A DNA stretch of 64,000 nt, taken from assembly GCF_030384665.1 (NCBI RefSeq), contig NC_083678.1, positions 1,240,001-1,304,000 on the forward strand, written 5' to 3'. The stretch comes from Lodderomyces elongisporus. Taxonomy: Eukaryota > Ascomycota > Pichiomycetes > Serinales > Debaryomycetaceae. Positions 1-10,766 of this stretch are shown here, piece after piece (the first letter of the stretch is position 1; the number at the start of each line of letters is the position of its first letter). A program made the position numbers and the translations under genes. The notes beneath the pieces are model-generated. The model was not told the origin of the DNA, did not search any database, and saw only the letters and a list, made by a program, of their open reading frames with translations.

Positions 1-126
1 AAGTTTTATTTCAATTAAATTATAATAATCTCCTCAATTTTAAATTTTGAGTTACAGGTATGTATACATATACATGTACATTCAACTTGTAATAACTTTT
101 TCTATTAGGTTAACCTGAAATTTTTT
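1..126. other. 3' flank of MIG1
   Basis: AT-rich sequence beyond the MIG1 stop. It holds TATG/TACATA-type alternations around 58-80, including TACATGTACAT, which recurs in the palindrome behind the zinc-cluster gene at 5378-5401. Such UAUGUA/UACAUA words are typical yeast 3'-end efficiency elements, so this is probably the MIG1 3' processing region. No gene is seen. Confidence 0.5.
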
Positions 127-2103
127 CTAAGAAAGCAAATTACTCAACTTCATTGAACTCTGACTCGCTGTGAGCTTATTAGTGTCGCTTTCTTCCACCA
201 GCAGATGTTTCGTTTGTTGCAGTGGTTCCTCATTTCTAGCTTCTGGTTGTTTGTGAGGATGTTGCGGTATACTTTTGAAAGAAGGAAAGCTCAATACTGA
301 TCTAATAGGTGGCAATTGTGTTCCCAGACTGGCTATACTGTCCAACTTCTCACTCAATAATCTGTGCTCATCTTCATTTTTCACGCAATTGTTTTGTTGC
401 ATTGGTTGTATATGCAGATTCAAAGTGGCAGGTTGTAAGTGTGGTGATTGGCTTGGTGTTTGAGAGGGTGTTTGTGAGGGTGTTTGCAAAGGTGTTTCGT
501 TGGGGGATAACAAAAACACTTTTGATTTTGATGAGGCAGAAGAAGTTGCAGATGTGAGGTGCAAAGGTATTGCTGATTGTGCTGGTAAAGATGGTGAATT
601 TGGTCTTGATTTCTTTGTGATATGGTGGTCGTGGTGGGCATCTTGAGCATTGTAGAACTCAAGGTTGAGCGATGTAGATGAGTTTGGTTTTGGAATTATA
701 TAGCTCGTGCCGTTATTATGATTATGATTATGACTATGATTATGGTTATGGTTATGATTACCATTATTGTTGTTAAGGGTGGACCGACTCAGCAGTGTGT
801 GGGAAAGAGCTGGCTTTATAGGTGTCATTCTTTGGAAGCCTGCCAAGTTTGTAGATGAGTTTGAAGAACGTATCTTCCCATTTAGCGAAGATAATGAGGT
901 TGAGCTGGCATTAAATTGTCTTGCATTACTACTAATGTTGCCATTCTTTTGGAAATATTCATGTAAATTACTGAATGAAGCTGGTGGACGCATTGCAGAG
1001 CTAAAGGAGTCTGGAGAAGTGCCTAATGAATGAGCAGCTGAATTAGTGTTGCTGAATACTCGTTGGTTTTCAGATTCAATGCTTGAAGCAGATTCCGACT
1101 TCTGTATCGATGGGTGTTGATGTTGGTATGTGTGGGGGTGTGGGTGTAATTGCTGAGTGTGGGTTTGCAATTGGGGTTGAGATGCATGACTATGTTGCGC
1201 AAATAATGGTTGTTGACGAGTTGGGAATGGGGGCGAAACACTTCCCTTATGTTGACTATTGTATTGCCTGATTGCGTCCGATGATAGTGTTCTCGACACC
1301 ATCAATGGTTGTGGTTGTGATTGGGTGTGGGGGTGCAAGTGAAGATTGCTAGTCGATTGGGACCCTATATTAGTAGTTGTTGAGTGAGAATGTTGTGATT
1401 GGGTAGGTGAAGATGGAATGGAAAACACGGCTGGTCCTTGTTGCTGGTGATGAATAGGCATTTGTTGCTGTTGTTGTTGCTGCTGCTGATATGATACTGG
1501 TGGTGGCGGTGGGGATGATGACTGCAGTTGTATCTGAATCTGTTGTTGTTGTTGTTGTTGTTGGTGTGGATGTGGGTGTGGGTGTGGTTGACTTATTTGT
1601 TGAGGTTGGGTGTTGATTACTGGTTGAACATATGTTCCAGTTTGTGTATTGTAGAATACAGGTAATGGTTGGTGGTAAACATGGTTGCCGTTTCTGTCTA
1701 TGGAGAAGGGGATGGCAGTTGAGCCGTGTGCTATTGTCGCGTATGGTCCATTTGGAAGGATAATCAGCTGCTGGTCTGGGTGAACACCAATAGGACGAGG
1801 GTAGACTGCACCACCAGCACCACCAGCACCAACAGCAACTCCAAAAGGCATATCTTGCTCATTCTTGTTCTTTCTTTTCCTTGTTTGGGCAACTGGCGGG
1901 TTATTGTGTATTCTTCTGTGTCTTGTCAACTCATCAGACCGACTAAACTTTTTGGAGCATCCTGGAAAATTACAGGCATGTGGTTTCTCACCAGTATGGG
2001 TTCTGATATGTCTGGTTTGATGTTCTAGTCTGTGGAATGCTTTATCGCAAAACGTACACTTGTATGGTCTATCTTCCTTATCTTTCTTTTCCTTGGGTGG
2101 CAT
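127..2103 (-). CDS. MIG1: Mig1-type C2H2 zinc-finger glucose repressor
   Basis: This 658-residue nuclear DNA-binding repressor is expected to act in carbon catabolite repression. Two adjacent C2H2 fingers lie at the extreme N-terminus: C16, C19, H32, H36 and then C44, C49, H62, H66, joined by a TGEKP linker. The finger sequence ([10 protein letters not shown], then [10 protein letters not shown]) is the Mig1/CreA signature that reads GC-rich GGGG boxes. The rest is low complexity: Gln runs, His-Pro and His-Asn repeats (about nt 715-770) and a TPSQ tandem repeat. Ser/Thr-Pro sites are common and could serve Snf1-type control. The start is well supported, since the fingers begin at residue 14 with a short basic leader. 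More than 3 kb upstream is free of genes. Paralogues such as MIG2 share the fingers, but length and architecture fit MIG1. Confidence 0.93.
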   Translation of the reverse strand: MPPKEKKDKEDRPYKCTFCDKAFHRLEHQTRHIRTHTGEKPHACNFPGCSKKFSRSDELTRHRRIHNNPPVAQTRKRKNKNEQDMPFGVAVGAGGAGGAVYPRPIGVHPDQQLIILPNGPYATIAHGSTAIPFSIDRNGNHVYHQPLPVFYNTQTGTYVQPVINTQPQQISQPHPHPHPHQQQQQQQQIQIQLQSSSPPPPPVSYQQQQQQQQQMPIHHQQQGPAVFSIPSSPTQSQHSHSTTTNIGSQSTSNLHLHPHTQSQPQPLMVSRTLSSDAIRQYNSQHKGSVSPPFPTRQQPLFAQHSHASQPQLQTHTQQLHPHPHTYQHQHPSIQKSESASSIESENQRVFSNTNSAAHSLGTSPDSFSSAMRPPASFSNLHEYFQKNGNISSNARQFNASSTSLSSLNGKIRSSNSSTNLAGFQRMTPIKPALSHTLLSRSTLNNNNGNHNHNHNHSHNHNHNNGTSYIIPKPNSSTSLNLEFYNAQDAHHDHHITKKSRPNSPSLPAQSAIPLHLTSATSSASSKSKVFLLSPNETPLQTPSQTPSQTPSQSPHLQPATLNLHIQPMQQNNCVKNEDEHRLLSEKLDSIASLGTQLPPIRSVLSFPSFKSIPQHPHKQPEARNEEPLQQTKHLLVEESDTNKLTASQSSMKLSNLLS

Positions 2104-2228
2104 CTTGTTGAAAGCTATTTGTAGTGGTCACTATTATGTATGTAAAGAAGTACAAAGTTTAGGTAAAGTAAAGGTATCAATTAATTGGGTATAAACAATG
2201 AGCAAAGTAGGAGAAGGAAAGAAGTTGT

Positions 2229-2250
2229 GGTTGGTTGGTTGGTTGGTTGG
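2229..2250. repeat. TTGG tetranucleotide microsatellite
   Basis: About five and a half copies of TTGG lie some 125 bp upstream of the MIG1 start codon. The run is probably in the 5' leader or core promoter. Confidence 0.85.
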
Positions 2251-3549
2251 TATAGTTACAACTTTTTTATCTTTTTGAATATATTGTTTTAAATTTTTTG
2301 GCTCTCTTCTTTTCCTTCAAATCTTCTACTTGGTTGGTATTTGAAATTTGTGATATCTTCTTCCTTTAATCTGTTTTTTTTTATTGTAAAAATTTTTTTA
2401 ATTTGAAAGCAAAAAAAAAAGAGGGAGGAGGAGGATTAAGTAGAACGGGGGGAGGGGAGGGGTGTGTGTGTGGGATTTTTGTAACTCCTTGGAAAACAAA
2501 AAAAAAAATGAGGCAAAAATATTTCGGAGTCCAACGAACACAATAAGTTAAAAATAAATAATAAATAATAAAATATTAAATAAAAAAATTGGACAAAGAA
2601 CCAACCAACTAAAATAATTCTTATTCTTTGTTTAGGGATTAGTAGAGAAGATAAAATATAATAAAAGAAGAGAAGAGAAAAATATGTCGTACTTGAGGTA
2701 AGTAAAACAAAAAAAGGGTAGTATTTACAATTTTGTGGGTAAAGGAAGTTAACTTGGAGACAATAAGTTTAGGTGGGAGTAAGCGTGGAGCCTTGTTTGC
2801 TATCTATTTTACAAAAAAAAAAAAAGAAAAAGAAATTACCCAATCTCTTGGTGAACTTCCTTTTGTCTTGTAAATTGTGAGCGTCTGAGGCAACTAAGTA
2901 GCTAAGGTTCAGATGGATCTAAGAAAGTGGAGTAAAACAATTCAGGACAAGCAGAACAAGTAGAACAAGAGAAAAAGTTGTGTAAGTCTCAGAATACTTA
3001 TTGTTTGATAACAATAAGTTTTCCCTATATATATGTATACCACTACATCAAATAATAAGCACAACCTTAACCAAAAAAATAAAATAAAACAATTAGAAAA
3101 AAAAATTAAAAAGAAATTCAATAGTTTTTCCGAGAGACTAATACGTCAACAATACTGTATATAACATTTCAACTAAATTTCTCTTCTTTTTTTTTTTCTT
3201 TCTTTTTTTTTCTTTTTTTTTTTCACACATAACTATATCACAGCTCGTAACATGCTTAAAGGTTAAATTGGAACAAAGAAAGAAGGTAGACTATTGAATT
3301 TCCTTCGGTATGTATTGCTCCTTTTTTTTAAGTTATTTTTTTTGTTCTGTAATACCAAAACTTTACAGTACATTCATTATCAAAACGGTTTGGTGTAGTT
3401 GGCATTTTGTAACACTTTGTTTTGTAAACTTCTTACTCTTCGCTCCGAAGTCATCACCGTTCCTTTCTTAATGTTTTGTAGTACCTTTATTTTTTTGGGC
3501 TAAGGTCACGTTGAGTTAAGAAAAGGAAGAAACAAAGAGAAATGTGTTG

Positions 3550-3611
3550 TATGCATGCATGTATGTAAGTATGTATGTAAATATGTATGTAAATATGTAT
3601 GTATGTGTGTA
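3550..3611. repeat. TATG/GTAA tandem repeat block
   Basis: Repeated ATGTATGTAA-like units run into a GTGTGT stretch. This is a simple-sequence expansion in the gene-free region upstream of MIG1. Confidence 0.8.
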
Positions 3612-5377
3612 TTTTTTTTTTTGAATTCTGAACTATTATTCCCTTCTTCCCCCCGATCAGGTTTGTCTTTTACATTTCTTACTTTTATGTTACTTTAGTT
3701 TATAAAAAAGTCAGTTGTTCGTGGGGGATGGGGGAATGGAGGAGGATGAGTGCAATGCCAGCATTTCTCTATTTATTGTAGTACATAGAGTAAGCAGATA
3801 TGCAGCATGGTGGGGGAGGCCCAAGAGAATATATATATATATATCAAAACAGTACAAACAAAAAAGATAAGGCAAGATAACCGTTAATGTTGGTGGGGGA
3901 GCAGAAGAAGAAGAAAAGAGAAATCAGTCGAAGAAGAACATGGGAATAAAGGGCTGTAGGGCAATCCTTATGTTTGAATCACGAGCTACACAGTCGTTTA
4001 TTCAATTAATTGTGGTGCTAGTTGATGGGAGAAAAAGAAAAACAGATAAAAAAGAAATTGACAATATGTTTCTTCCCTATTTTTTTTATTTCAATTTTTA
4101 ATTCCATGGATAAGTTGTTTGAGTTATTGCAACTTACGCTTACAGTTGTTACTACTGCCTGTTTTTATTTTTCTCTTTTTTGTTCTTTTTTTGTTTTTTT
4201 TTGGTGGTTTAGTATTACTAGGAGAACCCATAAGCCCTGGCATGGGTATGTCGGAGTACAAGTAACCGTGGTCAAATGATCAAGAAGAAAATGTGACTTT
4301 AGCATGCAGCACAAACTCAACATCATCATTATCAGCAGCAGCAGTAGCAGCAGAAGAACCTGGTAGCAGTCCCTCTCCGTTTTGTATCTCTTTTAATTTA
4401 TCCGAGAAATGGCGAGCCAAAAAAAAAAGAAAGAAATAAAACAAAAAGAATTCAAACCGGTTACACCCGACACCGGTATTAATCATATTCTTATGAAGTT
4501 TTATTCGAAACATTACTTTTTGTTTACACCTGAAACATGTTTAGCTTTCACAAGATTCTTGTTAGAAAAAAATGAAAATAAACTCAAACGAAATAGACTG
4601 ATGTGTAACTAACCCCAATTCAACTTTGTCGTTTGCAAAGCAAATAAATCTACACATGTTTTTATTTTTTATTTTTTTTGTACTTATTTTTTTTTTTTTT
4701 AGTTCTGTTAAACTTTGTTGTTCCTCTCAATTTATTTCCGCTTGTTTAAAAAACCCCCACGGGGTTAAAAAGAATGTATACATATGTATATATTGGGGCT
4801 CGGGAGGAGGAAAGGAGGTTGAAACAATCAGGATAATAGACATTTGGTAAATGCAACTGCGATGCAGATTTATGCATCTACTATTCTTTGGAGAACATCA
4901 GTTCATCAAATTCAATTGCGAAAAAATTGTGTGGGAAGGGGGTGGGGGTAAGGCGAGGAAAAGACGGGGAACGGAAGTATAGGGAATGGAAATATGGGGG
5001 AACTAATAGAAGTGAGAGAAGAAGTGATCAAATAGATTAGTATGAGCAAAAAAAGGACAAATTTCCTAACCTGGACTATACAATGTTGCTAATAATAGTT
5101 TCATGTATGTCCGGGGGCGGCGGCGGGGGGATAAGCGGAAAGAGTAGGAAACGTAGGAAACAATTAATACAAGGTCTGCATGTTCTATACCTCGATAAAG
5201 AATGTTGAGCCGTAGTTTCAACCAGACCATTAAATCAAAAAGCATTTAGCTTTTTTCAAATATTTTTTTTGCCTCCTACTTTCTTCTATAATCTCCTGTT
5301 TTTTTTTTCCAAACAATATAAAAAAATGTATACTATTAAAACCGAAATAAATCTGCAAAATGAAAAACTATTCACGA

Positions 5378-5401
5378 ATATTTACATGTACATGTAAATA
5401 T
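5378..5401. repeat. Perfect 24-bp palindrome at the 3' end of the zinc-cluster gene
   Basis: Every base pairs around the centre between 5389 and 5390, from A5378-T5401 inward, through TACATGTACATGTA. It lies 23 bp beyond the stop codon of the zinc-cluster gene (stop at 5424-5426). It contains overlapping TACATG/CATGTA words, close to the yeast UACAUA/UAUGUA 3'-end efficiency element, and could also form a cruciform or RNA hairpin. A role in 3'-end formation is an inference. Confidence 0.75.
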
Positions 5402-5423
5402 GTGTGTGTATGTACCTCCTTGG

Positions 5424-8330
5424 TTATAAATTATTATTGAAATTCAACCATTGGTCAAACCATTGGATATTTCCCAACATATTATCTATATCGGCCGACG
5501 AGTAAGCATCAACCGTATTGAAATCATTGAAATCACTAGAGCTTCCAGGTGTAGACATGGGGTTATCAATACTAGAAGTTGGACCTGTCCCCAAGGTAGC
5601 ACCTGCCCCAGTTGCTTCTGCACCCGATCTTATACTATTATTAGTACCATCATTTTCATTTGGAAATCGGTGTTGTTGAGCAACATGTGATATATAGGTT
5701 TTATCGCCATTTTTTGTGCCAGTTGAAGCTTTGTCCTGTTCCATCTGGGTATTTTCACCACGATGTACATGTCCTTCAAACATACCATTTACAATTTGAG
5801 TCTTTCCTCCAAAAGATGATGATGACGTAGTAGTAGTAGCTGTAGCACCACCAGCACCACCAGCAGTGGCAGCACCATTTGTAGTTGTAGACGGCCCAGT
5901 TCTTCCGAGTTGTGTAAAGTACTGCTGATTTACTTCATCTGATCCATGATCAACACCAATATTGCCAAGTGCCTTGATATCTTCTTCCAACCTCAAAGAC
6001 AATATCTTGTTCGCCATCTTTAAAGCCCATGTACATTCACGCACCATCTTGAACCTCTCTCTAAATACAAGCTTATTGTTCTCGTTTCTAATTGGAGATT
6101 TCCTAAGCAATGTAAGAAACTTGATGGCATTTTTCAAAATTGTCCTTGACTGCACAACATAAACACCTCCGTTGACCAATGTAATGGCACTGACTCCAAT
6201 ATTGAATAATAGTAACAATGTACTATACCACGGACAATACAACAAGCCAGCCTTATTGACCTTGTCCAATACTTCAACAACACCATTGCACGCATCCAAA
6301 ACCAAATCAACTTTAAGGCCATGACTAGCAATTTTACGTCCAATATAATTGAAAAGAATTTTGCCGTGAATACAAAGAACCAAATCATAATAATGCAATT
6401 TGACTTGTGCCTTCACTAATAAACTAATCTCATTTGTCGATTCAGGTGCCGATGCCGTTGGTGCACCACCCATACCTTCAGATCTGTTAAAAAACAAGTC
6501 ATTGCGGAATCCATGACGATTAAACCAATCATGAAGTTTCACCAATTCTGCATTTACCTGTTGATATTTAATCAAATGAGGATTATCAGTTGGTGCAGTG
6601 TGGACAAAATTCGAGACTCTAGCTACATGAATCATCGCCAATGCCGGTAACGTTAACCAATCATCCTTTTCGGTCTCTAGGGCAAAATCAAATGAAGGGT
6701 AAGCACGAGTAAAATCCTCATCTCTAACACCACAATACCGACCGACTTGAAGGCCAAACACTCGATCAAATGTAAACACACACCAAAAAATTCTTTTGGC
6801 TTTGAGTTTTTCATAAGCAGTGGAAACACGGATTTGACTATTTTCAACGTCAAACCCTAATCCCATGGATTTCGTCATATTTATGGCATTGCCTAGCGCG
6901 TGCCAACAAGAAGTTTGACGATGAGTTATCCGAAGATAAAGTGTAATCAAAACCCAACTCTGCACAAGCTCAAACGACTCCCATTCAAAACTTAAAATAG
7001 AAACAATCTTGTGTGCGTACTTGAACAATTTTTCCTCCAATTTAAGCATATCAATATCTGAATTTTTGGGTTTTTGAAACTCAATAAAACGAATCGAAAG
7101 AGCATAGATGAGGTATAGAATGGCAACAAACAACTTGGTTTGATTTGTCTTGGAATCAAACTCATCCAGCAGAAGCTCTTCCTTAACAATCTTTGTGTAT
7201 GCAGCATATTGCTCTCTAAATACAGCTTCATGAATAATTGCAAATAGCGGATTGATCTCTTTAAAAAAGAAATTAATCAAGTGTTCCTTGTCAAGATCAT
7301 TATCGAGATCAGGAATGGCCGGTAAAGCTTCGGGGTCCAAATAGTTAACACCTGACATGTTCCATCCAAAATATTGCCGTCTTGGAATAGTCACTTTTTC
7401 CTTCAGTTCATCGGACAAGTTGGCATACATTGATTGGCATAGTTCTACAATAAGCAAATTTTGATGACGACGAGAAAATCTCCATTTAGAACTTGCAGAA
7501 AATAAAGTTTTCGTGATCAACTCATTATCAGGTTCCTCCGAAATGGGCTGCCTAAATGTTTCATTTGTGCTTCCAGAAAGAATACCTTCAAGATATTGCA
7601 CTCTATTCTCTAAATGAGCAATATATTCACGATCATTGGATCTTTCAACAGTGGGCAAGCCAAATGGTTCCGTATTAATCATCAACTTTTGTCTCTTGTA
7701 TAATTCACCACCTGCACCGTTGGTTCCGCCGCTCCCATTACCATCAACACCGTAGTATCCAGGACTATTGGCAGATCTACCCGAATGACCTGCAAGTGCA
7801 CTTGAGAATGTACACTCTTTCTTTTGTCTAACACAAGTTGCACATGGTGTTGTACCTGAACATTTGATTTTGTGTGTCCGACAACGATCACAAGCTTTAC
7901 TAACTCTCATTCTGGGCTTGGGATTGTGGTCGTTTGTTCTATATGCCTCTGGGCTTTGGCTTTGATTAGGTTGTTGTGATTGAGGTTGAGGTTGTGGTTG
8001 AAGTTGTGGATGAAGATGGGGCTGCAAAGGCTGTGCAATGTGTGTATTACTATTAGCTGTACTGCCGTTGCTCAAACCCGCACTTGATTCAAGTTGAGAC
8101 CGTGGCTGTGGTTGTTGCTGTTGATGTTGTTGCTGCAGTGGTGGTGGTGGTGAGTAGGCATTTACTTGTTGTGGAATCTGTTGAGATTGCCTATATGAAT
8201 AAACTGGTGGTAACTGTACTGTTCCAAATGGTGAGAATCCAGAAGATCCTGGAGTCGATGCCAGGTTGCTGGATTCAGGTAAGTTTGGTTTCTTCATAAA
8301 GCTATTTGAGTGTAATGGCGGATCAGACAT
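5424..8330 (-). CDS. Zn(2)Cys(6) fungal transcription factor
   Basis: This is a 968-residue binuclear zinc-cluster regulator. The cluster is C147, C150, C157, C163, C166, C173, spaced CX2CX6CX5CX2CX6C, within a basic stretch. A short dimerisation-like heptad segment follows (HLENRVQYLEGIL). Residues of roughly 320-720 resemble the fungal-specific transcription factor middle homology region. The N-terminus (about 1-140) is Gln/Pro-rich and a Gly/Ala/Thr/Ser-rich stretch lies near residue 810. The last 30 residues are acidic with interspersed aromatic and aliphatic residues, like an activation domain. I do not recognise the orthologue, so regulon and ligand are unknown. CGG triplets just upstream (8399-8426) could be its own binding sites. 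Confidence 0.9.
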   Translation of the reverse strand: MSDPPLHSNSFMKKPNLPESSNLASTPGSSGFSPFGTVQLPPVYSYRQSQQIPQQVNAYSPPPPLQQQHQQQQPQPRSQLESSAGLSNGSTANSNTHIAQPLQPHLHPQLQPQPQPQSQQPNQSQSPEAYRTNDHNPKPRMRVSKACDRCRTHKIKCSGTTPCATCVRQKKECTFSSALAGHSGRSANSPGYYGVDGNGSGGTNGAGGELYKRQKLMINTEPFGLPTVERSNDREYIAHLENRVQYLEGILSGSTNETFRQPISEEPDNELITKTLFSASSKWRFSRRHQNLLIVELCQSMYANLSDELKEKVTIPRRQYFGWNMSGVNYLDPEALPAIPDLDNDLDKEHLINFFFKEINPLFAIIHEAVFREQYAAYTKIVKEELLLDEFDSKTNQTKLFVAILYLIYALSIRFIEFQKPKNSDIDMLKLEEKLFKYAHKIVSILSFEWESFELVQSWVLITLYLRITHRQTSCWHALGNAINMTKSMGLGFDVENSQIRVSTAYEKLKAKRIFWCVFTFDRVFGLQVGRYCGVRDEDFTRAYPSFDFALETEKDDWLTLPALAMIHVARVSNFVHTAPTDNPHLIKYQQVNAELVKLHDWFNRHGFRNDLFFNRSEGMGGAPTASAPESTNEISLLVKAQVKLHYYDLVLCIHGKILFNYIGRKIASHGLKVDLVLDACNGVVEVLDKVNKAGLLYCPWYSTLLLLFNIGVSAITLVNGGVYVVQSRTILKNAIKFLTLLRKSPIRNENNKLVFRERFKMVRECTWALKMANKILSLRLEEDIKALGNIGVDHGSDEVNQQYFTQLGRTGPSTTTNGAATAGGAGGATATTTTSSSSFGGKTQIVNGMFEGHVHRGENTQMEQDKASTGTKNGDKTYISHVAQQHRFPNENDGTNNSIRSGAEATGAGATLGTGPTSSIDNPMSTPGSSSDFNDFNTVDAYSSADIDNMLGNIQWFDQWLNFNNNL

Positions 8331-9065
8331 ATAAGAGGTGGGTAGTTATATAGTCTTGTAGTGAAACTTGTGTAGTATAAAGACAAGTAGCTACGATTCG
8401 GCCCTAGACTTCGGCTTTCTTTTCCGAGATGTTGAGATTTTTTTTTTTTTTTACATTCTATTGCTTTATCATTGTTTTTTTATTGAATTATTTTTTTTGG
8501 TGAGGAGGAGAAGGAGGAGAAGGGGTAGGGAGTAGAGGGAGAGAAAAAGAGAAGTTTGTATTGTTTTTGGTCATCACTAGCGGCACGAATAAGACGGAAA
8601 TAAAAGGGATAAGGTATCGCCGTCGCACAATGTACACGATAAAAGAAAAGAGGGTAATTAGATAGCTAATATCACTAAAATTACGAATCTTTTTGATGTA
8701 CAAAACATAACAGAACAAAGCAAAACAAATAAAGCAGATAATCTTTTAAATCTTTTACTATCATTAATCATATTGCTATTTATCGTCAAATGATTGAAGA
8801 GCTAAGGATGCAAATAGTGGAAATAGAAGACAAAATTCGATAACAGCCAAAAATTAAATGCGGTGTAACTAGGATGTACATAATAGTTGATATATTGACA
8901 AGGTTGAAACCACCCGTATGTTTTAAGCCAAAAAAAAAGAAAGAAAAACGAATTCACTCAAATATATGTAAACTCCTTCTTCTTCATCCATCTTTTTTCT
9001 TCTCTCTTCTTTCTTTTCTATCCTTTTTTTTTTCTCAATTCCCTTTATGCTTTTATAGTCACTGC
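8331..9065. other. Promoter of the zinc-cluster gene and 3' flank of the alcohol dehydrogenase gene
   Basis: This is a gene-free spacer between two tandem minus-strand genes. Near the zinc-cluster start lie three CGG/CCG triplets (8399-8426). The remainder is T-rich and A-rich tracts. No RNA gene is seen. Confidence 0.6.
8399..8426. promoter_or_regulatory. Candidate zinc-cluster factor binding sites (CGG triplets)
   Basis: CGG at 8399-8401 and 8412-8414 forms a direct repeat with a 10-nt spacer. The second CGG and CCG at 8424-8426 form an inverted repeat with a 9-nt spacer, and the match extends to TCGG...CCGA. Gal4-type factors bind CGG half-sites in such arrangements. The site lies 70-95 bp upstream of a zinc-cluster gene, so autoregulation is possible but unproven. 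Confidence 0.4.
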
Positions 9066-10187
9066 TCAAGGACCATTAGTCAAATCGAAAACAACCTTGC
9101 CAACTTTATGCTTATCAAACAATTCAAATGCCTCTTTGACATCCGATAATTTTGCTTTGTATTCTACAAAGTTACTAAAGCTTTCCTTCATGGTATTAAA
9201 TATCTCAAGTGCTTCGGGAAATAAGCTCCATGCCGGACACCTTCCAAATGAAATGTTCATATTGATCAAATAGCAGTCTAATGCGTTAAATGGTAATTCT
9301 TCATGTCCCATTCCCAAACTCGAGATAAACCCATTGGCTCGTACAGAGTCTGCTGCTGTTTGTAGAGCAGCTTTAGCTCCAACAACTTCCAAAACTGCAT
9401 CAAATCCCAATTGCTCTAGCTCATCATGGATATAATCTTCCAACGCATCTTCATCCTCTTCAAAATTGATAACTTTAGATGCACCAAGTCTTTTGGCTTC
9501 AGCTAATCGCGAAGGGATACTATCAACAACTACAATATGTTTAAAGCCAAAGTGTTTGAGTACACGCAATGCACATAATCCAACGGGACCGGCGCCTATC
9601 TGCAAAATAGAGCAGTCTTCAAAAGACTGCGATTTTATACCTTTTGCCGTAGGAATGGTTAGAAAATCCATAATCTTTTTGACGCCGTAATAACCAGTAA
9701 TAAAAATATCTGCCATCAACACATACAATGCAGCATCTGCAGGGTTTGAAACTGCTTCGGATGGGAGTTTGATTATCGTATTCTCTGCATATGGCACCCG
9801 TACGTACTCAGCTTGCCCACCATCAAGTCCAATCTTACCAAAAGTATTTGTTTTGCTGCAATTTCCTGAAAACCCGTGCTTGCAATGCCAACACTGGCCA
9901 CATTGAATAGTGAATGCACTAACAACCAAGTCACCAATATCAAACTGTGATATGTTATCACCTTTGGAAACAATCTCTCCAACAAACTCGTGGCCAATTA
10001 TCATATTGACTGGTCCTTTGATGTGACCTCTATATGCATGTAAATCAGTGCCACACAATCCAGAATAATGTACTTTTAATATGACATCTGTAGAAGCTTC
10101 AATCTTGGGAGTGGCATGATCTTCCAAGCGCACATCATATGGACCATGGTAGACAACTGCTTTCATAGTCTCTGGCAATTGGCTCAT
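9066..10187 (-). CDS. Zinc-dependent medium-chain alcohol/polyol dehydrogenase
   Basis: This 373-residue protein of the medium-chain dehydrogenase family oxidises an alcohol or reduces an aldehyde or ketone with a nicotinamide cofactor. The GroES-like half has catalytic zinc ligands C45, H66 and E67 (GHEF motif) and four structural zinc cysteines C96, C99, C102 and C110. The Rossmann half has GxGxxG at G198, G200 and G203. The acidic residue D222 at the end of beta-2 suggests NAD rather than NADP. No targeting signal is obvious, so it is probably cytosolic. Similar proteins include threonine/sorbitol-type and glutathione-independent formaldehyde dehydrogenases. Substrate cannot be assigned from sequence alone. 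It reads in tandem with the neighbours on the minus strand. Confidence 0.9.
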   Translation of the reverse strand: MSQLPETMKAVVYHGPYDVRLEDHATPKIEASTDVILKVHYSGLCGTDLHAYRGHIKGPVNMIIGHEFVGEIVSKGDNISQFDIGDLVVSAFTIQCGQCWHCKHGFSGNCSKTNTFGKIGLDGGQAEYVRVPYAENTIIKLPSEAVSNPADAALYVLMADIFITGYYGVKKIMDFLTIPTAKGIKSQSFEDCSILQIGAGPVGLCALRVLKHFGFKHIVVVDSIPSRLAEAKRLGASKVINFEEDEDALEDYIHDELEQLGFDAVLEVVGAKAALQTAADSVRANGFISSLGMGHEELPFNALDCYLINMNISFGRCPAWSLFPEALEIFNTMKESFSNFVEYKAKLSDVKEAFELFDKHKVGKVVFDLTNGP

Positions 10188-10766
10188 CTTTGATTAATAA
10201 TCGATTTGATGGGAAAGATATCTTAGTTGTAGTATACTATCAGGTGCAGTTGGTTTCCCTTTTTTTGAAAAAAAAAATAATTATAGCGGTAGCTTGAGCG
10301 TACATTATAAATTGTTTGGAAAATTTCGGTGAAATATATACATATATATATATATATATTTATATGTGGGTGTGCTTGTGTGTGGGGAGGGGAGGGAGAG
10401 AGAAATTGGAAGAGAGCGGAGGAAAAAGGGAATTGGACGGGTAATGAAGGAATCTCAATGTTTGTGTATGTCTTCTTTAAGCGCGTGGGATTGTGGGGAG
10501 ACGAGGAAGTAGATGGGGGAGCAGGGGGAGGGAGACGAAGAAAAGAGGAAACGATAGAATCTTTAAACATGGTGGTGCGTATGACTTGTCCTCGGCCCGC
10601 GCAGAGAAGAAAGAAAGGAAGAAAGAAAAAAAGTCCCTCCCCGGATCAGGGTCTGAGATTACATTACAATATACGTCAATCAGTAATAGACAAACACATT
10701 CCATTATTTACTTGTTTACTTACTAAATTTGCCCACTTGATTATCTACACACTTGTTATAACCATT
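10188..10766. other. Intergenic spacer upstream of the dehydrogenase gene
   Basis: Holds a TA dinucleotide run (about 10336-10360), a purine-rich GGGA/GAGG stretch (about 10385-10560) and A/T tracts. Small frames on both strands are purine/pyrimidine shadows of this stretch. No gene is seen. Confidence 0.55.

Larger units (their letters stand above)
2104..5423. other. 3.3 kb gene-free region upstream of MIG1
   Basis: No coding sequence was recognised. It contains a TTGG tetranucleotide run (2229-2250), long T and A tracts, a TATG/GTAA tandem block (about 3550-3611) and a short TA run (about 3830-3844). The left part is presumably the MIG1 promoter and a long leader, because MIG1 reads leftward from 2103. 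The right end holds the 3' end of the zinc-cluster gene. Open frames of 67-85 codons here are low-complexity and look accidental. Confidence 0.6.
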
